This document shows, one piece after another, positions 34,926 through 44,505 of a stretch of DNA of 62,675 bases. The translations under genes were made by a program, and so were the position numbers. The notes beneath the pieces were generated by a model. The model made no database searches, was not told where the DNA came from, and was given only the letters and a program-made list of their open reading frames with translations. The stretch is from an uncultured Hyphomicrobiales bacterium (GTDB taxonomy: Bacteria; Pseudomonadota; Alphaproteobacteria; Rhizobiales; Beijerinckiaceae): the NCBI GenBank assembly GCA_903861645.1, contig CAIOVE010000036.1, positions 1 to 62,675 of the forward strand. Direction: 5' to 3'. Position 1 is the stretch's first letter. The number at the start of each line of letters is the position of its first letter.

Positions 34926-35873
34926 ATGACGATTGAATCAAAAACCGCCCCGGAAGGGACGGTTCTTCGGGATTCCAGCACATTCGCCCCGGTCGCGAAG
35001 CCGCTCCGACGCGCGTTGCCGACGGGGCTTGATTTTGGCGGCTTCGAGGAAATGGACGTGGCGCTCGACCCGCATCAGGGCGCGCTCTGGTGCCTGATGC
35101 GCCCCAAGGGCCTGCCGCGTTTTACGTCCGCCTTGTTGCGCGATCTCGCCACCGCCAGCCGCATGATCACGGAATTGCACGCCGCGCGCGCGCCCGACGC
35201 GCCAAATCCGGTTCGATACTGGGTCGTCGGCTCGGCCATTCCCGGCGTCTATAATCTGGGCGGCGACCTCGCCTATTTCGTTCAATGCGTGCGCGACCGC
35301 GACCGCGAGGCGTTGAGAACCTACGCGCACGCCTGCGTGGAGGCCACTTATCGCGGCGCCTACGGGATGGACGCGCCATGCGTCTCGATCGCCGTGGTCG
35401 AGGGCGACGCCCTTGGCGGCGGGTTCGAGGCGGCGATGAGCGGCCATGTCCTGATCGCCGAGCGCGGCGCGCGCATGGGCCTGCCCGAGTCGATGTTCAA
35501 CACGTTTCCCGGCATGGGCGCCTACAGCTTCCTCGCCCGCAAGCTCGACATGACCCGCGCGGAAAAGATCATTCTCGGCGGCAAGATTTATCATGCCGAG
35601 GAACTGCACGAGATGGGCGTCGTCGACATTCTCGCCGAGAAGGGGCAGGGCCGCGAGGCCGCCCGGCAATTCATGGCCGACAATGATCGTCGTCAACCGC
35701 TGTTGTGCGCCATGAGCCGCGTGCGCAAGCGCGTGTTTCCCCTGCACAAGCAGGAATTGCTCGATGTCACGGACATATGGGTCGACGTGACGATGGCGCT
35801 GACGGCCAACGACCTTCGCAAGATGGAATTTCTGCTGAAGGCGCAGCACAACAGGCTGAGCCCCGCCGTCTAG
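34926..35873 (+). CDS. rpfF: RpfF-like DSF synthase (crotonase superfamily)
   Basis: 315 residues, crotonase fold. Segments match Xanthomonas RpfF: F-N/Y-N-L-G-G-D-L (oxyanion region), V-V-E-G-D-A-L-G-G-G-F-E, then A-E-R-G-A-R-M-G-L-P-E and F-P-G-M-G-A-Y-S-F. The two catalytic glutamates are E168 and E188, exactly 20 apart as E141 and E161 are in RpfF. RpfF acts on acyl-ACP as dehydratase and thioesterase, releasing cis-2-unsaturated fatty acid signals. The N-terminus is about 27 residues longer than in Xanthomonas. It ends 9 bases from the convergent rpfC-like gene, the same arrangement as in Xanthomonas. Confidence 0.9.
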   Translation: MTIESKTAPEGTVLRDSSTFAPVAKPLRRALPTGLDFGGFEEMDVALDPHQGALWCLMRPKGLPRFTSALLRDLATASRMITELHAARAPDAPNPVRYWVVGSAIPGVYNLGGDLAYFVQCVRDRDREALRTYAHACVEATYRGAYGMDAPCVSIAVVEGDALGGGFEAAMSGHVLIAERGARMGLPESMFNTFPGMGAYSFLARKLDMTRAEKIILGGKIYHAEELHEMGVVDILAEKGQGREAARQFMADNDRRQPLLCAMSRVRKRVFPLHKQELLDVTDIWVDVTMALTANDLRKMEFLLKAQHNRLSPAV

Positions 35874-35882
35874 GTCGCCGCG

Positions 35883-38408
35883 TCAGTATCCGCTCTCGGC
35901 CCGCCGGAACATCGCCAGCGCCTCGCGCGCGCGCTCGAACTCCTGTTCAAGACGACGAATGCGGATTTCGCCCTCGATCGCGAGTTCGCGCGCGTCGATG
36001 GCTCGCCATTCAAGGCACAATTTATAGACCTTCTGAGCGCCGACATTGGCGGCGCAACTGCGCAACGCGTGCGCCTCGTCGCGGAATTTCTGCACGTCGC
36101 CATCGGCGACCGCGACATGCAAACTCTTGAGCACGTTCGCCGCGTCCGCGAGAAACTGGTCGACAATCTCCGAAACGAACTCGTCGCCGCCAAGCGATTT
36201 CAGATCATTAAGGGCGACATCGTCGATCGGTTGCGGCTCGATCGCCGCGGGCTCGGGCGCGCGGGCTTCCGCGATCTCCTCGGCGGCCTTCGGCGTCGGC
36301 GACCGGTCGCGCGCGAAGGCGTCGAGCCAGGCCACGAGCTGCCGCGCCTCCACCGGCTTGGTGATGCAGGCGATCATTCCCGCGTCGAGGCAACGACGCT
36401 CGGCTTCCGGCGTCGCGTCGGCGGTCAGGGCGGCGATGGGCGTCCGCGTTTCCGCCGGGCCCACGAATTGATAGAATTTCGCCGCGTCCACGCCGTTCAT
36501 CACGGGCATGTTGACATCCATGAGCGCGAGATCGAACACGTTCTCGCTCAGCTTCTCGAGCGCGGCTTGTCCGTCCTCGACAATCGTGACGGTGTGCCCA
36601 GCGCGTTCGAGAATCTTGCGGATAACAAGCTGGTTCGTCCGGTTATCCTCGGCCACGAGCACATTGAGGTTGCCGTGCGTGATCCGCGCGCCGGCGGCGG
36701 CCGTTGATTCCCGCCGCAGGCTGTGAATCGAGGCGATCGTCAGCGCGCGCGCCGCGGCGTTCGCGTCGACGGGCTCCAGGATCACCGTCGACAACATGCA
36801 TTCGATTTCCCGCGACAGGGGCGCGCGCGCATGATCGATCACGGCGATGAAACGCGTGTCGCCATCCGTCAGCCTGGCGCGCAAGCGATATCGCGTCGCT
36901 CCGATCTCGGGCGTGTCGCGACGCGTGTCGATGACGACGACGCCAATGTCGCGCGACGCCTCGCGCGATATTTTCAGCGCCCGGATCAGGGATTCCTCGT
37001 CGTCGTGACGTCGGACCTGGCTTGCCGCCGACGCGAGCGTCGCCTCCAGCGCGCGGTCCGCGGACAGCAGATGGACCTCGCTCTCGCACGCCAGGGTCTC
37101 GGGCTTGTCGTGCGCGTCCGCGAGGATCTCGAACCAGAATGTGCTGCCCGATCCGACCACGCTGTCGACGCCAATCGAGCCGCCCATGCCCTCGACGAGT
37201 TGCTTGGCTATGGCGAGGCCAAGGCCCGTGCCGCCGAAACGGTCGATGATGGTTTCATCGGCCTGCGCGAAGCGATCGAATATGCGGCTCGTGGCCTCGG
37301 GCGCGATGCCGATGCCGGTATCGGTGACCTCGAAGCGCGCCTTGATCTTGCCGTCGGCGGTTCGTCCGCCGTCGACCGATATCGACACGAAGCCGGTCTG
37401 GGTGAACTTGATCGCGTTGCCAGCGAGGTTGACGATGATTTCCTCGATGTGTCGCGCGTTGCTGGCGATCAGTCGCGGCGCGCCCGGGCGGATATGCAGG
37501 CCGAACATCAGGTTCTTCGCGCGCGCCTGAACCGCCAGCATGCCATGCAACTCGTCCATGAGGCGGTAAAGATCGACATCGTCGACCTTCATGTTGGGAT
37601 AGCCGCACTCCATCCGGGAGATTTCAAGGATTGAATTGATGAGCGAGAGCAGCGACCGTCCGGAGCGGCCGATGACACGCGACATGTCCGTGTGCTCCTC
37701 GTCGAGCCGCGAATCGGTGAGCATGTCGCTAAGCCCGATGATGGCGTTGAGCGGCGTGCGCAGTTCGTGGCTGACGCTGGCGAGGAAAAGCGTCTTGGCC
37801 TTGTTGGCTTCCTCGGCGAGCCGCTTGGCCTCCGACAATTGCCGGATGAGCACGGAGGTATAGAGCGGCAGGATGATCAGTCCCAGCAGCAAGCCAATGC
37901 TGAGCGAGGGATTATCGATCCAGAACGCCGACGTCAGCACGATGCCGGTAAACAAGGCGACGCTGATCGCCGTGGCGAGAAATAGGTATCGCACGCCTAA
38001 GCGGAATCCGTTGCCGAATATGGCCCAAAGCAAAAGCGGGAACATGCCCGCGACCGCCGCGCCGCCAAAATACATGGGCACGCAGATCGCCAGCAGGTCG
38101 CAGAAAATGCCGATCACGCGACGGGTGATCGACACGCCCGGCCAGCGCAACAAATGCGCGAAAAGACCGAAGCTGTAAATGATCAGATAGGCGTCGAGCC
38201 AGAAGGCCTTGTGCGTCCAGTCAAGAAAGCCAAACATCCGCGCCGAGGCCAGCACCGACAGGCCGACAAAACACATGGCCAGTCGATTGAACGCGATTTC
38301 GTGCTCGCGATCGGGGCGCGCCGCGAAGAAAGCGCGCGCGCGCTCGACGAAACCGGGTGTTCCGGACGCGGCGGGGCTTGCGCTTGGCGAGTTGAAAAAG
38401 CCGTTCAT
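35883..38408 (-). CDS. rpfC: RpfC-like hybrid sensor histidine kinase (TM-HisKA-HATPase-REC-HPt)
   Basis: 841 residues. A short cytosolic start with A-R-P-D-R-E-H-E, as in RpfC, precedes about five membrane helices (40-190) including L-W-A-I-F-G-N-G-F-R. HisKA has H214 (S-H-E-L-R-T-P); HATPase has N331, D-T-G-I-G and G-G-T-G-L-G-L. A degenerate receiver-like region (about 440-565) is followed by a true receiver with phosphoacceptor D631 and an HPt domain with H780 (E-A-H-A-L-R-S). RpfC senses DSF and in Xanthomonas also binds RpfF. It starts 4 bases after the REC-PAS-GGDEF-EAL gene: one operon. Confidence 0.9.
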   Translation of the reverse strand: MNGFFNSPSASPAASGTPGFVERARAFFAARPDREHEIAFNRLAMCFVGLSVLASARMFGFLDWTHKAFWLDAYLIIYSFGLFAHLLRWPGVSITRRVIGIFCDLLAICVPMYFGGAAVAGMFPLLLWAIFGNGFRLGVRYLFLATAISVALFTGIVLTSAFWIDNPSLSIGLLLGLIILPLYTSVLIRQLSEAKRLAEEANKAKTLFLASVSHELRTPLNAIIGLSDMLTDSRLDEEHTDMSRVIGRSGRSLLSLINSILEISRMECGYPNMKVDDVDLYRLMDELHGMLAVQARAKNLMFGLHIRPGAPRLIASNARHIEEIIVNLAGNAIKFTQTGFVSISVDGGRTADGKIKARFEVTDTGIGIAPEATSRIFDRFAQADETIIDRFGGTGLGLAIAKQLVEGMGGSIGVDSVVGSGSTFWFEILADAHDKPETLACESEVHLLSADRALEATLASAASQVRRHDDEESLIRALKISREASRDIGVVVIDTRRDTPEIGATRYRLRARLTDGDTRFIAVIDHARAPLSREIECMLSTVILEPVDANAAARALTIASIHSLRRESTAAAGARITHGNLNVLVAEDNRTNQLVIRKILERAGHTVTIVEDGQAALEKLSENVFDLALMDVNMPVMNGVDAAKFYQFVGPAETRTPIAALTADATPEAERRCLDAGMIACITKPVEARQLVAWLDAFARDRSPTPKAAEEIAEARAPEPAAIEPQPIDDVALNDLKSLGGDEFVSEIVDQFLADAANVLKSLHVAVADGDVQKFRDEAHALRSCAANVGAQKVYKLCLEWRAIDARELAIEGEIRIRRLEQEFERAREALAMFRRAESGY

Positions 38409-38412
38409 TTAA

Positions 38413-40557
38413 TCAAGCCGATTGCGCGAGGCCGCCATTGCTCAATAGTTTATGAAATTCGATGGCGGGCATGGGCCGCCCAATGTGATAGCCCTGCGCC
38501 TCGTCGCAGCCTTCCGCGCGCAAGCGCGCCAGTTGCGCCGCCGTCTCGACGCCTTCCGCGAGCACCGAAAGATCGAGACTGTGGCCAAGCGTGATGATCG
38601 CGCGAATGATCGCCGCGTCGTTCGGATCGGCGTTCAGGCCGCGCACGAAGCTTTGATCGATCTTGAGGCGGCTTATCGGCAGGCGCTTTATGTAGTTCAG
38701 CGATGAATAGCCCGTGCCAAAATCATCGATGGACACGCGCACGCCCAGATCCAGCAGGCTGCGCAAATCGCTGGCGACGCTTTCCAGATCCTCCATGACG
38801 ATGCCCTCGGTGAGCTCGAGGTCGAGCGCCGATGGGTCGAGACCCGTGTCGGCCAGCGCCTTGGCCACGAGCAGCGGCACGTTGCGCTTGCGAAACTGGA
38901 TGGGGGAAAGATTGACGCTGACCCGCATGGGCGGCGCGCCGCGCGTTTGCCAAGTTCGCGCCTCGCGGCAGGCCTCGAAGAGCACCCATTCGTTGATCGG
39001 AATGATGAGCCCGTTTTCCTCCGCGCGGGCGAGGAACGCGCCGGGTGAAACAATGCCCGCGTCGGGCTTGCGCCATCGCAGCAACGCCTCGGCGCCGACG
39101 AGCTTGCCGTCGAAGAGATCGATCTGCGGTTGATAATAGAGAACGAATTCCTTGTTCTCGATGCCGCGCCGCAGTTCCGCGTCCAGCGTCGCCTGCTGGC
39201 GCGCGCGCGTCTGCATGTCGGAGGCGAAGAAGCAGAACGCGCCGCCGTTGTCGGCCTTGACCCTGTACATCGCGAGGTCGGCGTTCTTGATGAGGTCCTC
39301 GGCGTCGACGCCATCGGTCGGATGCATGGCGATGCCAACGCTACCGCTCGCCTGAATCGGCGACCCTTCGAAGGACGACGTCTCGGCGATGACGTCGAGC
39401 AGCCGCTGCGCCAGTTCGGCGGCGTCCGCGGCGCTTGTGGCGCTCGTTTGCAGCACCGCGAATTCATCGCCGTTGAGGCGCGCGACAATGTCGTCCTCGC
39501 GCACGGCGCCGCGCAGGCGTTCCGCGATCGATTGCAGGTATCTGTCGCCGGCGCGATGGCCCAGCAAGTCGTTGAAGCGCTTGAAGCCGTCGATGTCGAT
39601 CATATGCAGCGCGAACAGCTGGTCTCCCCGACGCGCGCGCGCGATCTGGCGTGTCAGCCGCTCGACGAGCAGCGCGCGGTTCGGCAAGCCCGTCAACTGG
39701 TCATGGTGGGCGATCCGGCGCAGATGCGCCTCGGCCTCCTTGCGCGAGGTGATGTCGAGCGAGCTCGTCAACACGCCCGTCACCTGATTGCCCGCGTCCT
39801 TGAGGGGCGACTTCGTCGTCAGGAAGACGCGCTTGCCGCCGGCGCAATCGATCAGCTCTTCCTCGAAGGCCTGTTGGCCGACGCCGGTTTCAAGGACGAT
39901 TCGGTCCAGCGCCATGGCGCGCCGGCCGGCTTCCTCCCCCAGCAGCGTTGTGATGGGCGCGTCGATCATCGCCGCGGCGTCGACGCCGAGAACGCTGACC
40001 TGAAAGGAATTCACGAACATGATTCGTCCATCGCGGTCGGTGGCGCAAATCATGATCGGCAAGGTGTCGATCACCTGGGCGAGGCGCTCGCTTGAATCGC
40101 GCAGGGCGCGCGCGCGGGATTGCTCGCTGTGCTCGAGTTCGCGCTCGAGCGTCATCGCGCGCGAGGCGAGCAGCTTCTGATGATGATGGAGTTTTAGCAG
40201 ATTGCGGGCGCGGGTGATGAACTCATGGTGATCGACCGGCGAATGCAGGAAGTCCGTCGCGCCGGCCTCGAGCGCGCGCAACCTGAAGCTGCGCTCCTCG
40301 TAGACGGTGATGACGATCACGGGCACGTCCGCGACGTCGCGATTGGCGCGGTAGCGGCGAATGAACTCCGCCCCGTCCATGCTGGGCATCTTGTAATCGG
40401 TGATGATCAGGTCGGGCGTATTGTCGGCTAGCCATTCCAGCGCCGCGTCTGGTTCGCCGAAGGCGCGCACGGTGACATTCGCCTCGATGGAGGACGCGAG
40501 CTTTGAGAATATGTTCCGGTTCGTGATCCTGTCATCGACGATAACGATCAGCGACAT
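38413..40557 (-). CDS. REC-PAS-GGDEF-EAL cyclic-di-GMP regulator in the rpfG position
   Basis: 714 residues from the ATG at 40557 (GGGAAAG upstream; the frame extends to 40683 without similarity). Receiver 1-125 with D54 (I-T-D-Y-K-M-P) and R-A-L-E-A-G-A-T-D-F-L, like the RpfG receiver. PAS about 155-280. GGDEF 282-445, where the signature reads N-G-D-E-F (362-366) with an intact I-site R353-E-D-D. EAL 460-705 with E490-A-L, D-D-F-G-T-G-Y and E-G-V-E-T, all typical of active phosphodiesterases. Likely takes phosphate from the RpfC-like kinase and alters cyclic-di-GMP. Confidence 0.92.
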   Translation of the reverse strand: MSLIVIVDDRITNRNIFSKLASSIEANVTVRAFGEPDAALEWLADNTPDLIITDYKMPSMDGAEFIRRYRANRDVADVPVIVITVYEERSFRLRALEAGATDFLHSPVDHHEFITRARNLLKLHHHQKLLASRAMTLERELEHSEQSRARALRDSSERLAQVIDTLPIMICATDRDGRIMFVNSFQVSVLGVDAAAMIDAPITTLLGEEAGRRAMALDRIVLETGVGQQAFEEELIDCAGGKRVFLTTKSPLKDAGNQVTGVLTSSLDITSRKEAEAHLRRIAHHDQLTGLPNRALLVERLTRQIARARRGDQLFALHMIDIDGFKRFNDLLGHRAGDRYLQSIAERLRGAVREDDIVARLNGDEFAVLQTSATSAADAAELAQRLLDVIAETSSFEGSPIQASGSVGIAMHPTDGVDAEDLIKNADLAMYRVKADNGGAFCFFASDMQTRARQQATLDAELRRGIENKEFVLYYQPQIDLFDGKLVGAEALLRWRKPDAGIVSPGAFLARAEENGLIIPINEWVLFEACREARTWQTRGAPPMRVSVNLSPIQFRKRNVPLLVAKALADTGLDPSALDLELTEGIVMEDLESVASDLRSLLDLGVRVSIDDFGTGYSSLNYIKRLPISRLKIDQSFVRGLNADPNDAAIIRAIITLGHSLDLSVLAEGVETAAQLARLRAEGCDEAQGYHIGRPMPAIEFHKLLSNGGLAQSA

Positions 40558-40716
40558 AATAACTTTCCCGCGCGGCGCACGCTCCGCTACCCAACTTTGG
40601 TCATGACTTTGGCGTGTTTTCATTAAGCAATTGCCTACGATGCGATAAGCTGCTTCTGGATAACCCGTCGAAAAGGCTTGCAAGCTTCAAATGCCGTCTG
40701 GATGGGAAACGCGGGG

Positions 40717-41742
40717 ATGGAGATGGTTAACGGATGGTTGCGGGCGCTGGTTGCCTGCGTGGCGCTGGCGTGCGGATCGGCCATGGCGCAGACGGCCACG
40801 GATTTCTACAAGGGCCGGACGATTCAGCTTGTCATCGGAACCGGCGAGGGCGGCGGCTACGATCTGAGCGCGCGACTTGTCGCGCAATTCCTGCCTGATT
40901 TCATTCCGGGCCGTCCGGTGATCGTGCCGCGCAACATGCCGGGCGCCGGCTCCATCGCCGCGGCCGAATATGTCTATTCGGTCGCGCCGCGCGACGGCAC
41001 GGTGATCGCCATCGTGCAGCCGACCTTCCTTTTGGAAAAAATTAACGATCGCGCCAGAAAGTACGAGCCCGAGAAGTTTTCGTGGATCGGACGCGTCGAC
41101 CAGAGCGTCGTCATGGGCGTCATCTGGCACACCTCGCCGGCCCAATCCGTCGACGAAGCCACGCGCAAGCAGGTGGTGATCGCCGCCAACGGCCCCGCCG
41201 GAACCTCGGCGACCATTCCCTGGGCGTTGAACAAGATGCTCGGCGCCAAATACAAGGTCGTGCTTGGCTACGATTCCTCCGCCAACATGGGTCTCGCGCT
41301 GGAGAAGGGCGAGGCGGACGCGCTCGGCTCGACCAGTTGGGATTATCTCGAAACCAAGCGCGAATGGTTCGCCGAGGGCAAGGCGACCATTCCCTACGTC
41401 ATCACGCTCGAACGCTTCCGCAAATTGCCCGACGTGCCGACCGTGCTGGAACTGGTCGAAAATCCCCGCGACAGGAACGCGCTCAAGCTGATGGCCAGCA
41501 CGTCCACGGTGGGCCGGGCCTTTCTCTCGCCGCCGGGGGCGCCGCCCGAGCGCATCGAAATTCTCCGCAAGGCTTTCGACGCCATGGTCGCCGATCCACG
41601 CTTTCAGGCGGAGGCGGAAAAGCGCCGGTTGGGCGTCGACTCCATGACCGGCGCTGAGTTGCAGCGCATCGTGGCCGACGTGATGAGCCAGCCGGAGGAT
41701 GTCGTCGAGCGCATGAAGGAAGTCACGCGCCCGCAGTTGTGA
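40717..41742 (+). CDS. TctC/Bug family tricarboxylate-type substrate-binding protein
   Basis: 341 residues from the ATG at 40717; in-frame alternatives are ATG 40723 and a TTG at 40678. The signal peptide ends A-M-A-Q. Mature features of the Bug fold: Y-K-G-R-T-I-Q-L-V-I-G, G-G-G-Y-D and P-R-N-M-P-G-A-G-S. Such periplasmic proteins bind carboxylates such as citrate, tartrate or aromatic acids for TctAB permeases, but no tctA or tctB lies in this window. It is divergent from the GGDEF-EAL gene. Next to homogentisate genes, so an aromatic-acid ligand is plausible. Confidence 0.85.
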   Translation: MEMVNGWLRALVACVALACGSAMAQTATDFYKGRTIQLVIGTGEGGGYDLSARLVAQFLPDFIPGRPVIVPRNMPGAGSIAAAEYVYSVAPRDGTVIAIVQPTFLLEKINDRARKYEPEKFSWIGRVDQSVVMGVIWHTSPAQSVDEATRKQVVIAANGPAGTSATIPWALNKMLGAKYKVVLGYDSSANMGLALEKGEADALGSTSWDYLETKREWFAEGKATIPYVITLERFRKLPDVPTVLELVENPRDRNALKLMASTSTVGRAFLSPPGAPPERIEILRKAFDAMVADPRFQAEAEKRRLGVDSMTGAELQRIVADVMSQPEDVVERMKEVTRPQL

Positions 41743-41748
41743 GCCGGT

Positions 41749-43032
41749 TCAGACGGGTGGGGCGAGCGCGGGGGTTATCACGCCCTCGGCCTCGCCGAAG
41801 CCGACGCGATAGCCCTTGCCTTGCGCGTATCCGCGGATCATCAGGCTGTCGCCATCCTGCAAAAAGGTCCGCTTCTCGCCATTGGGCAGTTCAATGGGGT
41901 TCGAGCCGCCCCACGACAATTCAAGCAGGCTGCCCAACTGGTCGCGCGCGTCGCCGCTGATCGTGCCCGAGCCGAGCAGGTCGCCGACGCTCATGGCGCA
42001 ACCGGTGCAGCCATGGTGCATCAGCTGTTGCACGCTCGACCAATACATGAAGCTGAAATTGGTGCGGCTGATCGGCGCGTGGTCGGTCATCGTCGAGGTC
42101 TTGAGCAACAGGTCGAGCGTGACGTCGTAATTGCGCCGCGGCCCCTGCCGCAGATAGGGGAATGGTGCGGGATCCTGAACCGGTCCCTCGACGCGGAAGG
42201 GCTCCAGCGCCTCGGCGGTGACGATCCACGGCGAGATGGTTGTCGCGAAGGCCTTGGCGAGGAAGGGGCCAAGCGGCTGGTATTCCCACGCCTGGATGTC
42301 GCGCGCGCTCCAGTCGTTCAGCAGGGTAAAGCCGAAGATCATTTTCTCGGCGGTGGCCTCGTCGATCATCTCGCCCATGGACGATCCCGCGCCGATCACG
42401 ACGCCCATTTCGAGTTCGCAATCGAGATTTGCGCAGGGGCCGAAGCTCGGATGCTCGGCATTGCGCGGCTTGCGCTGACCGAGCGGGCGGCGCACGGGCG
42501 TGCCGCTGACAACGACCGTGCTGGCGCGACTGTTGTAGCCAATGGGCATGGTGAGCCAGTTGGGCGCGAGCGCCGACGCCTCGCCACGAATGATCTTGCC
42601 GGCGTTGGTCGCGTGTTGCTTCGACGAAAAGAAATCGCTGAACGCCGTGACATTCAGCGGCAGATGCACCCGCGCGTCGGCGCGCTTGACGAGAGCCGCC
42701 GCGCGCAGCGCCGCGTCATCGCGCAGGGTCGGCGTATCCAAGCGCAACAACGCGCTGATGCGCGCGCGCGTGGCCTTCCAGACCGCGGGGCCAAGGGCCA
42801 TGAAGCCGTTGATCGCGTCCGTCGCGAAGACGTTTCCGGCGCCTACCTCGGGCAGCAGGCCACGCCCGTGCAGAACCGCGAGATCGAGAATATGGTCGCC
42901 GATGGCGACACCAACCCGCGGCGTCGGCGCCGAGGCCGTCGAGAACACGCCATAGGGCAGGTTCTGGATGGGGAAGTCGCCGTCGGGCGCGACGCCGATG
43001 AAGGATTTCAGGCTGGGATCGTTGGGCGACAT
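41749..43032 (-). CDS. fahA: Fumarylacetoacetase
   Basis: 427 residues, the length of full fumarylacetoacetases. Hydrolyses fumarylacetoacetate to fumarate and acetoacetate, the last step of tyrosine catabolism. N-terminal SH3-like part with I-Q-N-L-P-Y-G-V-F-S; catalytic core with D-F-F-S-S-K-Q-H-A-T, L-D-C-E-L-E-M-G (metal ligands Glu/Glu), L-L-N-D-W-S-A-R-D-I-Q and W-E-Y-Q-P-L-G-P-F. G-C-T-G-C-A-M and L-L-G-S-G-T-I-S-G follow. Co-directional with hmgA 34 bases upstream. Confidence 0.95.
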   Translation of the reverse strand: MSPNDPSLKSFIGVAPDGDFPIQNLPYGVFSTASAPTPRVGVAIGDHILDLAVLHGRGLLPEVGAGNVFATDAINGFMALGPAVWKATRARISALLRLDTPTLRDDAALRAAALVKRADARVHLPLNVTAFSDFFSSKQHATNAGKIIRGEASALAPNWLTMPIGYNSRASTVVVSGTPVRRPLGQRKPRNAEHPSFGPCANLDCELEMGVVIGAGSSMGEMIDEATAEKMIFGFTLLNDWSARDIQAWEYQPLGPFLAKAFATTISPWIVTAEALEPFRVEGPVQDPAPFPYLRQGPRRNYDVTLDLLLKTSTMTDHAPISRTNFSFMYWSSVQQLMHHGCTGCAMSVGDLLGSGTISGDARDQLGSLLELSWGGSNPIELPNGEKRTFLQDGDSLMIRGYAQGKGYRVGFGEAEGVITPALAPPV

Positions 43033-43066
43033 GTTGTTGTTCCGTGCGCGATGGCGGTGTCGATGA

Positions 43067-44365
43067 TCAGGGCTTGCTCGGATCGAAGTGCCGCTTCAGG
43101 CCCTTCCAGACGTCGGGATATCCCTCCTGCCGCGTCGGGCTTTCGGCGGCGAGCCGGGTGACCTTTTGGGGAAAACGCGTTTCGAACATGAACGCCATGG
43201 TGTTGGCGAGTTTCACGGGCTTCAGCTCCACGTTGCTCGCGTGTTCGAAGGCCTCCATGTCCGGCCCGTGCGGCAGCATTGAATTGTGCAGGCTCATGCC
43301 GCCCGGCACGAAGCCCTGCGGCTTGGCGTCATAGACGCCGTAGATGAGCCCCATGAACTCCGACATGATGTTGACGTGATACCACGGCGGCCGGAACGTA
43401 TTTTCCGCCGGCAGCCAGCGCTCCGGGAAAATCACGAGATCGACGTTCGCCATGCCGGGCGTGTCCGACGGCGCCGTGACGACGGTGTAGATCGACGGGT
43501 CCGGATGGTCGAACAGTACCGCGCCGACGGGCGAGAACCGCCGCAGATCGTATTTGTAGGGCGCGTAATTGCCGTGCCAGCCGACCACGTCGAGCGGCGA
43601 CTGGTCGATGCGCGCGCGCCAGAGCGAGCCGTTCGCCTTCATGTAGAGCGCGTGCGGCGTCTCGCGATCCTCGTAGGCGGCGACGGGCGTCAGGAAGTCG
43701 CGCGAATTGGCGAGGCAGTTCGCGCCGATCGGTCCACGCTCGGGTGGGCGGAAGGCCGCGCCGTAATTCTCGCAGATATAGCCGCGGGCGGGCTCGCCCA
43801 TCAGTTCGACGCGGAATTTCAACGCGCGCGGAATGCTGACGATCTCGCCCGGCGTCGCCTCGATGACGCCAAGTTCGGTGACAAACCGCAGGCCGCCCTG
43901 TTGCGGCACGAACATCATCTCGCCATCGGCGTTGCTGAAAACCTCGTCTGTCATGCTCTTGGTGATGACATAGACATGCGCCGCCATGCCGGCCTGCGCG
44001 CCCGCGTCGCCCGCGGTGGTCATCGTGCGCACGCCCTCGATGAAGGTCGTGGGCTCGCTCGGCAGGGGCGTGGGCGACCAGCGCAACTGGCCCGGCGGCA
44101 CGTCGACCTCGTTGCAGGGCGCCGTGCGCCACTGACCCATCTCGACCTTTTCGAACCTGCCCGAATGAAGCACGGACGGGCGAATGCGATAGACCCAAGT
44201 GCGCTGGTTGGAGGCGCGCGGCGCGGTGAAGGGCGAGCCGCTCAATTGCTCGGCGTAAAGCCCGTAGGGGCACTTTTGCGGCGAGTTCCGGCCGACCGGC
44301 ACCGCGCCGGGCAGGCATTCCGTCTCGAAGTCGTTGCCGAACCCGGACATGTATTTGAGCGTCAT
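43067..44365 (-). CDS. hmgA: Homogentisate 1,2-dioxygenase
   Basis: 432 residues from the ATG at 44365, chosen for the AGGAGG eight bases upstream and the typical [11 protein letters not shown]. Opens the ring of homogentisate to maleylacetoacetate using Fe(II). The iron ligands are visible in [11 protein letters not shown] (His and Glu) and L-P-H-G-P-D (His). Operon with fahA; maleylacetoacetate isomerase (maiA) and hppD are not in the window. This branch serves tyrosine and phenylacetate-derived homogentisate. Confidence 0.96.
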   Translation of the reverse strand: MTLKYMSGFGNDFETECLPGAVPVGRNSPQKCPYGLYAEQLSGSPFTAPRASNQRTWVYRIRPSVLHSGRFEKVEMGQWRTAPCNEVDVPPGQLRWSPTPLPSEPTTFIEGVRTMTTAGDAGAQAGMAAHVYVITKSMTDEVFSNADGEMMFVPQQGGLRFVTELGVIEATPGEIVSIPRALKFRVELMGEPARGYICENYGAAFRPPERGPIGANCLANSRDFLTPVAAYEDRETPHALYMKANGSLWRARIDQSPLDVVGWHGNYAPYKYDLRRFSPVGAVLFDHPDPSIYTVVTAPSDTPGMANVDLVIFPERWLPAENTFRPPWYHVNIMSEFMGLIYGVYDAKPQGFVPGGMSLHNSMLPHGPDMEAFEHASNVELKPVKLANTMAFMFETRFPQKVTRLAAESPTRQEGYPDVWKGLKRHFDPSKP

Positions 44366-44452
44366 GGCGTTGCCTCCTGTCGCCGCCGCGCGGCGCCGCG
44401 TTGCGCCCATTAACACGGGGGCCGGGCGGTGACGCAAGGCGCGCGCGCCGAC

Positions 44453-44481
44453 TTGCCATCGCGGGCCGGCCTCACTAGGAA
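44453..44481 (+). promoter_or_regulatory. Possible promoter of the SDR-hydratase-aldolase operon
   Basis: TTGCCA at 44453-44458, a 17-base spacer, then TAGGAA at 44476-44481, ending about 24 bases before the SDR start codon. The gap to the divergent hmgA is only 140 bases, so both directions share this region. A GGGGAGG ribosome binding site lies directly before the SDR ATG. Confidence 0.4.
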
Positions 44482-44505
44482 AGGCCGGACCATCGGGGAG
44501 GACAA

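Noticed and set aside
34926-35873. Ordinary enoyl-CoA hydratase
   Set aside because: The spacing of two Glu residues, the F-P-G-M-G-A-Y-S-F segment and the rpfC-like neighbour fit RpfF better.
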